A stretch of 64,000 nucleotides of DNA from Pseudomonadales bacterium (GTDB taxonomy: Bacteria; Pseudomonadota; Gammaproteobacteria; Pseudomonadales; DC-out160): contig JAHRWA010000075.1 in NCBI GenBank assembly GCA_019090455.1, positions 1-64,000 on the forward strand, given 5' to 3'. The stretch's first letter is position 1, and each line of letters opens with the position of its first letter. Below are positions 40,543 through 51,492 of the stretch, piece after piece. Below the pieces are notes generated by a model, which saw only the letters and a program-made list of their open reading frames with translations, searched no databases and was not told the DNA's origin. The translations under genes and the position numbers were made by a program.

Positions 40543-42921
40543 CTAATCCCTCAATATCGCTTTAAACTCCTGTCTTAACGAGGAAACGACTCCATCAACT
40601 GTCTCACTAACCTCGCTATCTTTAAGAGTGCGTGATGGATGCTGGAAGGTCAAGGCTAATGCCAAACTCTTCTTACCAGCGTCAATCCCATTCCCTTGAT
40701 AAATATCGAAAATATTGACGCTTTTCAGACTGTCTCCGCCCTCTTTCTGTACCTTTGCCACAATATCGCTGGAAGTTGTCGTTTCATCGACGACTATCGC
40801 GATATCTCGCCTCATTTCTGGGAATTTAGAAAGCTCTTGATATTGTGGTAACTGCCCTTCCAGTATTGCAGACAGTTGGAATTCAAACAAATAAGCAGAT
40901 CCATTTATTCCTAACTCTTGCTGTAAGGAGGGGTGCAATGCGCCAATCAAGCCAATCTCATCACTACCCTTGGATATCGTCGCAGTTTGCCCTGGATGAA
41001 GAGCGGGATGATGGCCAGGTGTAAAGTGAAAGGGGTCTACTGTACCGCCCATTTCAAACATAGTTTCCAGATGCCCTTTGACATCAAAGAAATCCATCGG
41101 CCTTTTTTCATTGGCCCAACTTTCAGGTACGGTTGCGCCGACAACCAAACCGGCAATCACCCGCTCTTGAGATAATCCAGATTTTTTAGGTATGAACCTT
41201 AAACCCGTTTCAAATATTTGTAGTCGTTGTTGTTGTCTGGCTTGATTGTACTGAACTGTCTTTATTAGACCCGCCCAAAGCGTTGTTCGCATCACCGACA
41301 TATCAGCCGAAATAGGGTTTGCCAACGCCAAAGGTTCATAATTGGGATCTAGCTTCTTGAGTAATACGGGGTCTACGAAGCTGTAACTAATCGTCTCTTG
41401 ATATCCCATATCAACCAACAAATGCCTAATTCGAGGTAAGCCGATAGACACCTCAGGCTCATGATCCTGACAATAATCCAGTGAAGGAATCACGGTGGGT
41501 AAATTGTTATAGCCGTAGATACGACCCAACTCTTCAATTAGATCCACTTCCAACTCCACATCGAATCGATAGGAGGGGGCGACGACAATCCAATGGCCGT
41601 CTTTCTCCGTTACATCCATCCCTAAACGCAACAAAATATCAGTGATTTCTTGCTTAGGAATACTGAAACCCAATAATCGAGTGACTCGATCTTCGCGTAA
41701 CTGAATAGTTTTCTTTACCGGTAAAAATGCTTTGTTCGCGACCTCAACAATAGGGCCGGCCTGACCACCTACGATCTCTAACAACAATTCGGTGGCACGT
41801 TCCATAGCAGGAGTTTGCAACTTAAAGTCCACACCCCTTTCATATCGATGGGAAGAGTCTGTATGCAAGCCGTATGACCTGGCTTTTCCCGCTATGGCAA
41901 TGGGATCAAAATAAGCACTTTCCAAAAACAAATCTGTAGTTTCTTGCGTCACGCCAGATTCAGCCCCACCCATTACACCGGCAATGGCTAATGCGTGTTT
42001 TTGGTCGGCTATCATTAATGTATCGGGCTTAAGTTCAATCTCTTGCCCATCGAGCAAAACCAGCTTTTCTTTTTCTTTGGCTAATCGAACACAAATGCCG
42101 CCTTCCAACTGATTCAAATCGAAAGCATGCATGGGCTGTCCCTGTTCCAGCATCACGTAGTTGGTAACATCAACTACAGGGTCAATGGAGCGAATGCCAC
42201 TGCGACGTAGCTTTTCCACCATCCACAAAGGCGTTTTTGCTGAAATATTGACTTGTCGAATTACTCGCCCCACATACCGCCCACATTGTTCGGCCGCGAT
42301 AATCTCAACGGGGAACGTATCTTCTATGCTCGCCTGAATCGGTGAGATTTCAATTGCGCTCACCGCCTCTTTATACAGCACCCCAACTTCCCTCGCCAAC
42401 CCTGAGATACCCAAGCAGTCGCTACGGTTTGGAGTCAGATCCACTTCGATCATTTGGTCATCTAGACCAAGATACTCGCGCAAATCAACACCGATAGGCG
42501 CATCCTCTGCAAGCTCCATGAGACCTTCGGCATTATCGGACAAACCCAGTTCAGATTCCGCGCAGAGCATTCCGATTGAAGGCTGACCTCGCAGTTTTGC
42601 CTTTTTAATTTTAAAATTGCCCGGTAACACTGCACCGACGATGGCCACAGGTATTTTCAATCCTTCCCGTACATTCGGAGCCCCACAAACAATGTCAAGC
42701 AATTCAGCGCCATTCACATCCACTTTACACAAGCTAAGTTTATCGGCATCGGGGTGAGGGCCTTTCTCTTTAACCTGCCCAACTACAACTCCACTAAACT
42801 CCCCGGCAACAGGCTCGACGCTATCGACTTCTAAGCCAGCCATCGTTAGCTGGGCAACCAATTCTTCTGTGCTAACACTGGGGTTAACCCACTCTCGCAA
42901 CCATTGCTCACTGAATAGCAT
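40543..42921 (-). CDS. pheT: Phenylalanine-tRNA ligase beta subunit
   Basis: A 792-residue beta subunit of the alpha2-beta2 synthetase, the expected length. The N-terminal tRNA-binding EMAP-like domain (residues about 40-150; VVVGQVKEKGPHPDADKLSL), the B3/B4 editing domain, the B5 DNA-binding-like domain, and the C-terminal ferredoxin-like anticodon-binding domain (FPEMRRDIAIVVDE) are all recognisable. It charges tRNA-Phe with the pheS product and is encoded just downstream of it. Confidence 0.97.
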   Translation of the reverse strand: MLFSEQWLREWVNPSVSTEELVAQLTMAGLEVDSVEPVAGEFSGVVVGQVKEKGPHPDADKLSLCKVDVNGAELLDIVCGAPNVREGLKIPVAIVGAVLPGNFKIKKAKLRGQPSIGMLCAESELGLSDNAEGLMELAEDAPIGVDLREYLGLDDQMIEVDLTPNRSDCLGISGLAREVGVLYKEAVSAIEISPIQASIEDTFPVEIIAAEQCGRYVGRVIRQVNISAKTPLWMVEKLRRSGIRSIDPVVDVTNYVMLEQGQPMHAFDLNQLEGGICVRLAKEKEKLVLLDGQEIELKPDTLMIADQKHALAIAGVMGGAESGVTQETTDLFLESAYFDPIAIAGKARSYGLHTDSSHRYERGVDFKLQTPAMERATELLLEIVGGQAGPIVEVANKAFLPVKKTIQLREDRVTRLLGFSIPKQEITDILLRLGMDVTEKDGHWIVVAPSYRFDVELEVDLIEELGRIYGYNNLPTVIPSLDYCQDHEPEVSIGLPRIRHLLVDMGYQETISYSFVDPVLLKKLDPNYEPLALANPISADMSVMRTTLWAGLIKTVQYNQARQQQRLQIFETGLRFIPKKSGLSQERVIAGLVVGATVPESWANEKRPMDFFDVKGHLETMFEMGGTVDPFHFTPGHHPALHPGQTATISKGSDEIGLIGALHPSLQQELGINGSAYLFEFQLSAILEGQLPQYQELSKFPEMRRDIAIVVDETTTSSDIVAKVQKEGGDSLKSVNIFDIYQGNGIDAGKKSLALALTFQHPSRTLKDSEVSETVDGVVSSLRQEFKAILRD

Positions 42922-43030
42922 GTTGTTCTTTCCGTTTTATTTTCATTTCAAAATTAAAATAATGTTGTTCTCTATCCGCAAACACAAAGCATCAAAGACC
43001 GAAGCCGCTTCAAAATAGAATCACACAAAT

Positions 43031-44047
<1,017 letters not shown>

Positions 44048-44102
44048 TTATCTTTCTCCTCAGTCCACATTCAATGGAATAACACTTTATCGGTCCAGAA
44101 AC

Positions 44103-44139
44103 AAATAAGGGAAGAGACCTTTCAGCTCTTCCCTTATTT
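44103..44139 (-). terminator. Stem-loop between rplT and pheS (terminator or attenuator)
   Basis: Perfect 14-bp arms AAATAAGGGAAGAG and CTCTTCCCTTATTT with a 9-base loop. On the minus strand the 3' arm is followed by TTATTTGTTT. Located where Enterobacteria carry the pheM attenuator, but I found no Phe-rich leader peptide, so it is either a simple partial terminator or regulated differently. Confidence 0.75.
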
Positions 44140-44210
44140 TTTAACTCTTACATACTCTTGCTCTCATCTTTTACCTAGACAACTAGATGAGCAGCAGGAG
44201 TAGAACACGT

Positions 44211-44567
44211 CTAGGCTAAGCTGGCTTTTGCTTTTTCGGCAATGACTGCAAACGCGACTTTGTCGTGGACAGCTATGTCAGCTAAAATTTTTCGATCAAT
44301 TTCGATTGATGCCAATTTTAAGCCATTAATCATACGGCTATAAGACAACCCATTAACGCGCGCTTGGGCATTAATACGAGTAATCCACAATCGACGAAAT
44401 TGACGTTTTCTTTGTCGGCGATCTCGGTACGCGTATTGGCCGGCTTTCGTTACTGCTTGAATAGCGACGCGATAGATACGGCTTCTAGCTCCGTAGTATC
44501 CTTTCGCCTGCTTTAATATTTTTTTATGACGACGTCTAGCTTGTACGCCGCGTTTTACTCTTGCCAT
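44211..44567 (-). CDS. rplT: 50S ribosomal protein L20
   Basis: A 118-residue L20: [20 protein letters not shown], then [20 protein letters not shown], then [20 protein letters not shown]. Canonical length and sequence. L20 binds 23S rRNA and usually autoregulates this operon. Follows rpmI on the minus strand. Confidence 0.98.
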   Translation of the reverse strand: MARVKRGVQARRRHKKILKQAKGYYGARSRIYRVAIQAVTKAGQYAYRDRRQRKRQFRRLWITRINAQARVNGLSYSRMINGLKLASIEIDRKILADIAVHDKVAFAVIAEKAKASLA

Positions 44568-44633
44568 TATTGATCTCTCCTAAAAACTGAGCTTTAAAAA
44601 TTACGAATGCAATTTAATTGTCTATATACAGCC

Positions 44634-44825
44634 TTACAGGCCTAACATTCGTTTTACTAAAGGTGTATCTGAAGCCGCTACCAATTGTTTAGGTCTTAGC
44701 TGACGAATACGTTTAGGAGATTTTTTGGTGAGAATATGGTTTTTGAAAGCCTGTTTTCTCTTGAATCCAGAGGCGGTTTTTTTAAAACGCTTTGCGGCCC
44801 CTCGGACTGTTTTAATCTTTGGCAT
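44634..44825 (-). CDS. rpmI: 50S ribosomal protein L35
   Basis: A 63-residue L35: [20 protein letters not shown], then [19 protein letters not shown]. Conserved position between infC and rplT. Confidence 0.97.
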   Translation of the reverse strand: MPKIKTVRGAAKRFKKTASGFKRKQAFKNHILTKKSPKRIRQLRPKQLVAASDTPLVKRMLGL

Positions 44826-44909
44826 TTTTGCACCTTACAATAATGGAGATTAGCCGTTACAGCACAGTAGAGTATCTACAGTTAGCCAGCCAATCAGTTT
44901 TTCAGTGGT

Positions 44910-45458
44910 TTACTTCTTCTTCTTTGGTCCGATCACCATGATCATTTGCCGACCTTCCATTTTAGGAAACTGTTCGACGGACCCATACTGCTCTAAGTCT
45001 GCTTGGACTCTTTGCAATAACTTCATACCCAATTCCTGGTGAGCCATTTCTCGGCCCCGGAATCGTAGTGTCACTTTCGCTTTATCGCCATCTTCTAAGA
45101 ATCGAGTAAGACTACGTAACTTAACTTGATAGTCCCCATCCTCAGTCCCTGGGCGGAATTTAATTTCTTTAACTTGTGTTTGTTTTTGTTTCTTACGAGA
45201 TTCTGCTCGCTTCTTCTTCTCTTCAAAAATATGTTTACCGTAATCCATCAATCGACAAACGGGAGGTTCTGCATCAGGTGAAATTTCTACCAGGTCAAGT
45301 TCCGCTTCTGTCGCAGCTTGCAGAGCATCAGATATGGGAACTACACCCACTTGCTCTCCTTCAGCTGCTATCAATCTTACTTCTTGATGATCATCAATCT
45401 CTTCATTGATTCTATTCTTCCTGGTTGCGCGACCTGCGCCTTTTCCACGTTGTTTGAT
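44910..45458 (-). CDS. infC: Translation initiation factor IF-3, probable ATC start codon
   Basis: 182 residues. The open frame with a standard start codon begins only at a TTG (45374), inside the conserved N-domain. Upstream in frame the protein continues [20 protein letters not shown] and [13 protein letters not shown], matching IF-3 N-termini, back to ATC at 45458 with GGAGG 8 bases before it. Escherichia coli infC uses ATT, which lets IF-3 autoregulate by rejecting non-canonical starts; here ATC would play that role. No ATG, GTG or TTG lies between the Shine-Dalgarno and this position. The start is 3 bp after the thrS stop. The C-domain ends GPKKKK. Confidence 0.93.
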   Translation of the reverse strand: MKQRGKGAGRATRKNRINEEIDDHQEVRLIAAEGEQVGVVPISDALQAATEAELDLVEISPDAEPPVCRLMDYGKHIFEEKKKRAESRKKQKQTQVKEIKFRPGTEDGDYQVKLRSLTRFLEDGDKAKVTLRFRGREMAHQELGMKLLQRVQADLEQYGSVEQFPKMEGRQMIMVIGPKKKK

Positions 45459-45461
45459 GGT

Positions 45462-47387
45462 CTATTCCTCCGACAGATATCTGCCGCGTTGTGCGATTGC
45501 GCTGGATAACAAAGTTTCAAATTCGGCAATGGGCATGGAACCCATGTCTTTGCCTTCTCGCGTTCTCACTGATATGGTATTGTTTTCTATCTCTTTATCA
45601 CCAGCAACCAATAAATAGGGAACTCGTTGTAAGGTGTGCTCACGGATTTTATAGCCGATTTTCTCATTTCTCAAGTCCGAGGTAGCTCTAAACCCGTTCT
45701 TTTCTATCTGCATCCGTACTTTTTCACAGTAATCAGAGTGTTTATCGGTAATCCCCATCACAACGGCTTGTGTTGGAGCAAGCCATGGCGGCATCCAACC
45801 AGCATAGTTTTCGATGAGAATACCAATAAACCGTTCAAAAGACCCCAATATAGCGCGATGCAACATAACCGGTGTCTGCCTGCTTCCATCTTCGGCAATA
45901 TAGGTTGCATCAAGACGGCCCGGCATAGAGAAATCAACTTGGATAGTACCGCACTGCCATACGCGACCAATACAATCCTGCAAAGAAAACTCAATCTTCG
46001 GCCCGTAAAAAGCACCTTCACCAGGTAACAATTCAAATTCAAGGTCTTTATTATTTAAGGCTAATTCTAGCGATTTTTCCGCTTTTTCCCATATTTCATC
46101 ACTACCAACTCGTTTTTCCGGTCTGGTCGATAATTTAATGAGCACATCATCAAATCCAAAATCTTTGTAAACAGCAAAAACTAGGTCAATAAATTCAGAC
46201 ACTTCTTCTTGAACTTGCTCTTCTGTACAAAATATATGGGCATCGTCTTGGGTAAAGTTCCTCACTCGCATCAAGCCATGCAATGTACCAGACGGTTCAT
46301 TTCGATGACATGATCCGAACTCCGCAAGCCGTATAGGCAATTCATGATGGCTTGTTAGTCCTTGATTAAAGACCTGCACATGGCATGGGCAGTTCATGGG
46401 CTTTACGGCATATTCACGATGTTCAGAATGGGTCGTAAACATGTCCTCATGAAATTTCTCCCAATGCCCTGATTTTTCCCAGAGGATACGGTCCACTACC
46501 TGAGGTGTTCTAATCTCTTTATAGTTATTTTGGTTAAGAATATTTCTAATGTACTGCTCTAAAACCAGATAAATTGACCATCCGCTAGGATGCCAAAACA
46601 CCATTCCCGGCGCCTCTTCCTGAGTATGAAATAGTCCGAGCTGCTTGCCGATTTTACGATGATCCCGCTTCTCGGCTTCTTCCAGCCGCTTCATATAGAG
46701 CTTAAGGTCTTTCTTGTTAGCCCAAGCGGTACCATAAACCCGTTGTAGCATTTCGTTATTAGAATCGGCGCGCCAATAAGCACCCGCATTTTTCGTTAAC
46801 TTAAACGCTTTAAGATGACGCGTATTCGGGACATGCGGACCACGACACATATCCACATACTCTTCGTGATAATAAAGCTTGATCACCTCGCCTTCAGGTA
46901 TCTCATCAATAATTTGAATTTTATAGTTTTCACCACGCTCTACAAAAGTATTTCTAGCTTCTTCCCGGCTCATCACCCTTACGACGACATCATATTCCGT
47001 AGATATCAAATTCTTCATACGTTTTTCTATGGGAATCAAATCTTCAGGGGTGAAGGTTTTATCTATACCTATATCGTAATAAAAACCATTTTCCACCACA
47101 GGCCCAATCGCCATTTTAGCATCGCTGTACAACTGCTTAACCGCGTGACCGATAAGATGAGCACAAGAATGTCGAATTATTTCAAGGCCTTCAGGATCTT
47201 TTGCGGTAATAATATTTAACGTGGCATCAACTTCAATCGGTAAAGTCGCATCCAACAATTCACCGTTCACACGACCGGCAATAGTGGCCTTTGCCAAACC
47301 AGGACCAATGGATTCAGCCACTTGCATGACAGTAACAGGCTGATCAAATCTTTTTTCAGACCCGTCCGGTAGAGTAATTATTGGCAT
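45462..47387 (-). CDS. thrS: Threonine-tRNA ligase
   Basis: A 641-residue class II synthetase of typical length. An N-terminal TGS domain (1-62; [20 protein letters not shown]), an editing domain with [14 protein letters not shown], the catalytic core ([10 protein letters not shown] and [20 protein letters not shown]) with zinc-binding Cys in NCPCH, and the anticodon-binding domain at the C-terminus are visible. It charges tRNA-Thr and edits mischarged Ser. The last codons contain the infC ribosome binding site (GGAGGAATAG), so infC translation is coupled to thrS. Confidence 0.98.
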   Translation of the reverse strand: MPIITLPDGSEKRFDQPVTVMQVAESIGPGLAKATIAGRVNGELLDATLPIEVDATLNIITAKDPEGLEIIRHSCAHLIGHAVKQLYSDAKMAIGPVVENGFYYDIGIDKTFTPEDLIPIEKRMKNLISTEYDVVVRVMSREEARNTFVERGENYKIQIIDEIPEGEVIKLYYHEEYVDMCRGPHVPNTRHLKAFKLTKNAGAYWRADSNNEMLQRVYGTAWANKKDLKLYMKRLEEAEKRDHRKIGKQLGLFHTQEEAPGMVFWHPSGWSIYLVLEQYIRNILNQNNYKEIRTPQVVDRILWEKSGHWEKFHEDMFTTHSEHREYAVKPMNCPCHVQVFNQGLTSHHELPIRLAEFGSCHRNEPSGTLHGLMRVRNFTQDDAHIFCTEEQVQEEVSEFIDLVFAVYKDFGFDDVLIKLSTRPEKRVGSDEIWEKAEKSLELALNNKDLEFELLPGEGAFYGPKIEFSLQDCIGRVWQCGTIQVDFSMPGRLDATYIAEDGSRQTPVMLHRAILGSFERFIGILIENYAGWMPPWLAPTQAVVMGITDKHSDYCEKVRMQIEKNGFRATSDLRNEKIGYKIREHTLQRVPYLLVAGDKEIENNTISVRTREGKDMGSMPIAEFETLLSSAIAQRGRYLSEE

Positions 47388-47476
47388 GATTTCTCGTTTT
47401 AAAGTGTGCTTCCCGATATCCTAGGTCTTAATATCTACACTACCGGAAAATAAAGGTAACTTTTTTATAGCACAAA

Positions 47477-47537
47477 ATTCCAATAGCATGAAAAAGGCAC
47501 TTCCAAACGGGAAGTGCCTTTTTCATGCTATTGGAAT
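47477..47537 (-). terminator. 61-nt perfect inverted repeat between thrS and tRNA-Val
   Basis: Arms 47477-47504 and 47510-47537 are perfect 28-bp complements with a 5-base loop. The core GGCACTTCC/GGAAGTGCC flanked by A5/T5 makes a strong terminator in either direction. On the minus strand it would end tRNA-Val transcription before thrS. Its length and perfection are unusual. Confidence 0.85.
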
Positions 47538-47598
47538 GATCTAACCTAATATCAAAAAGCCAATTTAAAAGTTAATGTTTAAAAGGCTCTATAAATTA

Positions 47599-47675
47599 TG
47601 GTAGACGCGATTGGATTCGAACCAACGACCCCCACCATGTCAAGGTGGTGCTCTAACCAGCTGAGCTACGCGTCT
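47599..47675 (-). tRNA. tRNA-Val (GAC)
   Basis: Minus-strand cloverleaf: acceptor AGACGCG/CGCGTCT, D arm GCTC/GAGC, anticodon stem CCACC/GGTGG with loop TTGACAT giving GAC, T arm GGTTCGAATCC, encoded ACCA end. It lies downstream of uvrB on the same strand and is terminated by the inverted repeat at 47477-47537. Confidence 0.95.
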
Positions 47676-47810
47676 AAAATAGGCTGCGGATTATATGCCG
47701 ATCAGTCTAACTGAACAAGGTATTTTTGTTTTCAATCAAGAAGCTGGCGTAAACCAATCTTAAAGATCTCCATCCTACATAAAGAAACCGCAATATCAGA
47801 AAAATTTACC

Positions 47811-49832
47811 TTATACCAAAAAAGCCGACTTTTTAATTGCTGTGATCTGATCCCTCACCTTAGCTGCAGCCTCAAACTCTAAATTCTTAGCATGTGAGAT
47901 CATTAACTCCTCCAAGTCCTTCAACTTCGCACTTAACTGTTTCGGCGTTAATTGAGTGATCTCAGCTAAATAGCCCTTTTTAGGTTCTGCAGCTTTACGC
48001 CTGCCAACCTTACCAGGGATAGAATAAGCACCCTCTAAAATATCAGAGACATCTTTTTCAACCCCTTTAGGAACAATGCCATGCTCCTCATTGTGGGCTT
48101 GCTGCTTGATTCTTCGACGCTCGGTTTCATCTATCGCCCTTTGCATGGACCCTGTCACCCTATCCGCATAAAGAATGGCTCGCCCCTCGAGGTTTCTCGC
48201 AGCTCGGCCAATTGTTTGAATAAGGGAGCGCTCCGAGCGCAGAAAACCCTCCTTATCTGCATCTAGGATTGCCACCAGAGACACTTCAGGCATGTCCAAC
48301 CCTTCACGTAATAGATTTATTCCCACCAATACGTCAAACACACCCAGCCGTAAGTCTCTGATAATCTCTACTCGCTCAACCGTATCAATATCAGAATGCA
48401 GATAACGCACTTGCACACCATGATCCGCCAAATATTCCGTTAGATCTTCTGACATTCGCTTGGTTAACGTAGTGACCAACACCCGTTCACCCTTACCAGT
48501 ACAGATCTTAATTTCTGATAGCAGATCGTCCACCTGGGTCGTCGCGGGCCGAATCTCAATATCGGGATCAATCAAGCCTGTGGGCCTAACCACCTGATCC
48601 ACCACTTGAGCAGCATGATCTCCTTCATAGTTTCCTGGGGTCGCAGAAACGAATATCATCTGCGGCGCCAATCGCTCCCATTCATCAAATCTCAACGGCC
48701 TATTGTCGAGCGCAGATGGCAGACGAAAACCATACTCCACCAACGTCTCTTTACGAGATCTATCCCCCTTATACATAGCGCCCAACTGAGGCACCATAAT
48801 GTGAGACTCATCTATTATCAGCATCGCATCATCGGGCAAATAATCAAAAAGAGTCGGTGGCGACTCGCCGGTATTGCGACCTGACAAATGCCTAGAATAG
48901 TTTTCTACTCCACTGCAATATCCAAGCTCTTGCAACATCTCGATATCAAACCGAACCCGCTCAGACAAACGCTGATGTTCCACTAACTTATTGTTAGCCT
49001 CCAATTGCGCAAGCCGCTCATGGAGCTCATCACGGATACCGCTAATTGCCGACACCACATTTTCCCTCGGCGTCACATAATGAGATTTAGGATATATAGT
49101 AAATCGCGGCACACGCTTAACAACTTCACCTGTTAAGGGATCAAATACGCTTATTTGTTCAATCTCATCATCAAACAGCTCAATTCGCACCGCCAGCTGC
49201 TCAGACTCAGCTGGAAATACATCGATCACATCACCACGTACACGATATGTGGCTCGCTGAAAATCAATATCATTACGCGTGTACTGCAGCTCAGCTAACC
49301 GGCGCAATATATCGCGCTGATCCATACGATCGCCACGATCAATGTGTAAAATCATTTTCAGATAGGAGCCAGGGTCACCCAAACCGTAAATACAAGAAAC
49401 CGTCGCAATAACAATCGTACCCTTCCTCTCCAACATCGCCTTAGTCGCAGAAAGACGCATTTGCTCGATATGCTCATTCACTGAAGCATCTTTCTCGATA
49501 AAAGTATTGGAAGAAGGGACGTATGCTTCGGGTTGATAGTAATCGTAATAAGAAACGAAATATTCGACAGAATTTTCGGGAAAAAACGTTTTAAACTCAC
49601 CGTAAAGCTGAGCCGCTAGCGTTTTATTCGGCGCCAATATCATAGCGGGCCGCTGAGTGCGCTCAATCACATTCGCGATCGTAAATGTCTTACCAGACCC
49701 CGTGACACCCAAAAGCGTTTGGTGCGCCAGCCCGTTATTGAGCCCCTCTACCAACTTATCAATGGCCTCAGGCTGATCTCCGGCCGGACTGAAATTTGAA
49801 TGAATTTTAAACTGCTGCAATTCTTCGTTCAA
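47811..49832 (-). CDS. uvrB: Excinuclease ABC subunit B
   Basis: A 673-residue UvrB, the damage-verifying helicase-like subunit of nucleotide excision repair. Walker [11 protein letters not shown] (about 38-47), the beta-hairpin segment [16 protein letters not shown] that clamps DNA, the helicase motifs ([20 protein letters not shown] and GRAARN), and the C-terminal UVR motif [20 protein letters not shown] are present. The frame opens at TTG 49832. Divergent from the aminotransferase gene, 131 bp apart. Confidence 0.98.
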   Translation of the reverse strand: MNEELQQFKIHSNFSPAGDQPEAIDKLVEGLNNGLAHQTLLGVTGSGKTFTIANVIERTQRPAMILAPNKTLAAQLYGEFKTFFPENSVEYFVSYYDYYQPEAYVPSSNTFIEKDASVNEHIEQMRLSATKAMLERKGTIVIATVSCIYGLGDPGSYLKMILHIDRGDRMDQRDILRRLAELQYTRNDIDFQRATYRVRGDVIDVFPAESEQLAVRIELFDDEIEQISVFDPLTGEVVKRVPRFTIYPKSHYVTPRENVVSAISGIRDELHERLAQLEANNKLVEHQRLSERVRFDIEMLQELGYCSGVENYSRHLSGRNTGESPPTLFDYLPDDAMLIIDESHIMVPQLGAMYKGDRSRKETLVEYGFRLPSALDNRPLRFDEWERLAPQMIFVSATPGNYEGDHAAQVVDQVVRPTGLIDPDIEIRPATTQVDDLLSEIKICTGKGERVLVTTLTKRMSEDLTEYLADHGVQVRYLHSDIDTVERVEIIRDLRLGVFDVLVGINLLREGLDMPEVSLVAILDADKEGFLRSERSLIQTIGRAARNLEGRAILYADRVTGSMQRAIDETERRRIKQQAHNEEHGIVPKGVEKDVSDILEGAYSIPGKVGRRKAAEPKKGYLAEITQLTPKQLSAKLKDLEELMISHAKNLEFEAAAKVRDQITAIKKSAFLV

Positions 49833-49963
49833 TTTAATTAATTACCCCATTTTACCGCCACTAAAGTTCGCGTATTATTACTACACTTATTATTACATAG
49901 TTTTCCCTAATTTCTTTTAATCTCAACGCATTGAAATGTTGCTGAAAAATGTGAGGCCCAACC

Positions 49964-51151
49964 TTGGAAGTTAAACTTTCTACTCGTGTTCAAAATATCA
50001 AACCCTCCCCTACTTTGGCTGTCACCAATCGAGCCAACGAATTACGTGCAGCCGGCAAGAACATTATTGGATTGGGGGCTGGTGAACCCGATTTTGACAC
50101 GCCACAGCATATTAAGGATGCGGCTATAGATGCACTAAAAGCTGGCCAAACAAAATACACGGCCGTTGACGGAACACCCGCCCTCAAAAAAGCAATCATC
50201 GCCAAATTCAAAAAAGACAACGGCTTAGAATATGCTGCCAATCAAGTTTTGGTTTCATGCGGCGGCAAGCAAAGCTTCTTTAATTTGAGTCTGGCAATAT
50301 TAGACTCGGGCGACGAAGTTATCATCCCCGCTCCCTACTGGGTATCCTATCCAGACATGGTTCGTGTCGCTGAAGGAACTCCCATCATCGTCCCAGCCGG
50401 ACAGGACCAACGCTTCAAAATAACAGCTGATCAATTAGAAGCCGCTATCACTTCGAAAACAAAGCTATTCGTTATCAACAGTCCCTCAAACCCTACCGGT
50501 GTGGCTTATACATTAGAGGAGCTGAAAGCGCTCGCTGAAGTGCTATTGCGTCACCCCCACGTCATGGTGGCAACAGACGATATGTATGAACATATCTTGT
50601 GGACTGGAAAGCCCTTCTGCAATATTTTGAATGCCTGCCCAGAACTCTATGATCGCACCTTCGTACTCAACGGTGTATCGAAAGCCTACTCCATGACAGG
50701 CTGGCGCATTGGTTACGCCGCAGGACCGGCAAGCGCGATAATAGCCATGAAAAAAATCCAATCTCAAAGCACTTCCAACCCCACTTCATTCGCCCAAGCC
50801 GGTGCACAAGCGGCCCTGGAAGGCCCACAGTCTTGCGTAAAAGAAATGACCGTTGCATTTAAAAAACGCCACGATTTCGTCATCAAAGCACTCAATCAAA
50901 TCCCCGGAGTTGATTGCGCAACGGCAGACGGCACCTTTTACGCATTCCCCAATATTCAAGGAGTCATTGATTCGATAGAGGGCATCAATAATGACGTAGA
51001 ACTGGCAGAACATCTGCTACAAAAAGCGGGAGTCGCCTTGGTACCAGGCTCCGCCTTTGGCTTACCTGGACATGTTAGGCTATCCTTTGCTACCAGCATG
51101 GACATACTCAAAGACGCACTCAGCCGCATTACCGCTGCAGTGAAGATCTAG
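49964..51151 (+). CDS. Pyridoxal-phosphate class I aminotransferase (aspartate aminotransferase type)
   Basis: A 395-residue class I aminotransferase of the AspB/AspC-Ib type: GLGAGEPDFDTPQHIKDAA, NSPSNPTGVAYTLEEL, and the PLP-lysine segment VLNGVSKAYSMTGWRIGYAA (Lys near 236), then RLSFATSMDIL at the end. The start is TTG 49964 with GAGG upstream. It makes aspartate from oxaloacetate and glutamate. The neighbouring tRNA-Asn downstream is a conserved arrangement. Confidence 0.95.
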   Translation: MEVKLSTRVQNIKPSPTLAVTNRANELRAAGKNIIGLGAGEPDFDTPQHIKDAAIDALKAGQTKYTAVDGTPALKKAIIAKFKKDNGLEYAANQVLVSCGGKQSFFNLSLAILDSGDEVIIPAPYWVSYPDMVRVAEGTPIIVPAGQDQRFKITADQLEAAITSKTKLFVINSPSNPTGVAYTLEELKALAEVLLRHPHVMVATDDMYEHILWTGKPFCNILNACPELYDRTFVLNGVSKAYSMTGWRIGYAAGPASAIIAMKKIQSQSTSNPTSFAQAGAQAALEGPQSCVKEMTVAFKKRHDFVIKALNQIPGVDCATADGTFYAFPNIQGVIDSIEGINNDVELAEHLLQKAGVALVPGSAFGLPGHVRLSFATSMDILKDALSRITAAVKI

Positions 51152-51323
51152 ACTCGAACAAACGTTTAGAGGCAATACTGAGAGAGTATAAAAGGGGTAA
51201 TCACGAAGCCTCTAAGCTGCTGATACAAAAGATCTAAAAAAGAGTTGACCCAGTGCCATCACATCTCTAATATACGCGGCCTATGCTGATCTGAACAAGA
51301 AGTTCGGCTAAGCTAAAAACTAT

Positions 51324-51399
51324 TCCACAGTAGCTCAGTTGGTAGAGCAAGCGACTGTTAATCGCTGGGTCACAGGTTCGAGCCCTGTCTGTGGAGCCA
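51324..51399 (+). tRNA. tRNA-Asn (GTT)
   Basis: Cloverleaf: acceptor TCCACAG/CTGTGGA, anticodon stem AGCGA/TCGCT with loop CTGTTAA giving GTT, T arm GGTTCGAGCCC, encoded GCCA end. A terminator follows 7 bp later. Confidence 0.96.
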
Positions 51400-51406
51400 C
51401 ATTGAA

Positions 51407-51444
51407 AACAAAAAAGGCTATTCCTAGGAATAGCCTTTTTTGTT
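51407..51444 (+). terminator. Terminator after tRNA-Asn
   Basis: A 38-bp perfect palindrome (AACAAAAAAGGCTATTCCT and its complement) with a GC core and flanking A6/T6 tracts; works in both directions and also separates the converging exopolysaccharide gene. Confidence 0.9.
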
Positions 51445-51492
51445 GATCGATCTAAGCCTGCTGGTCGATTTACGCATTGAAAACCGCAAATA

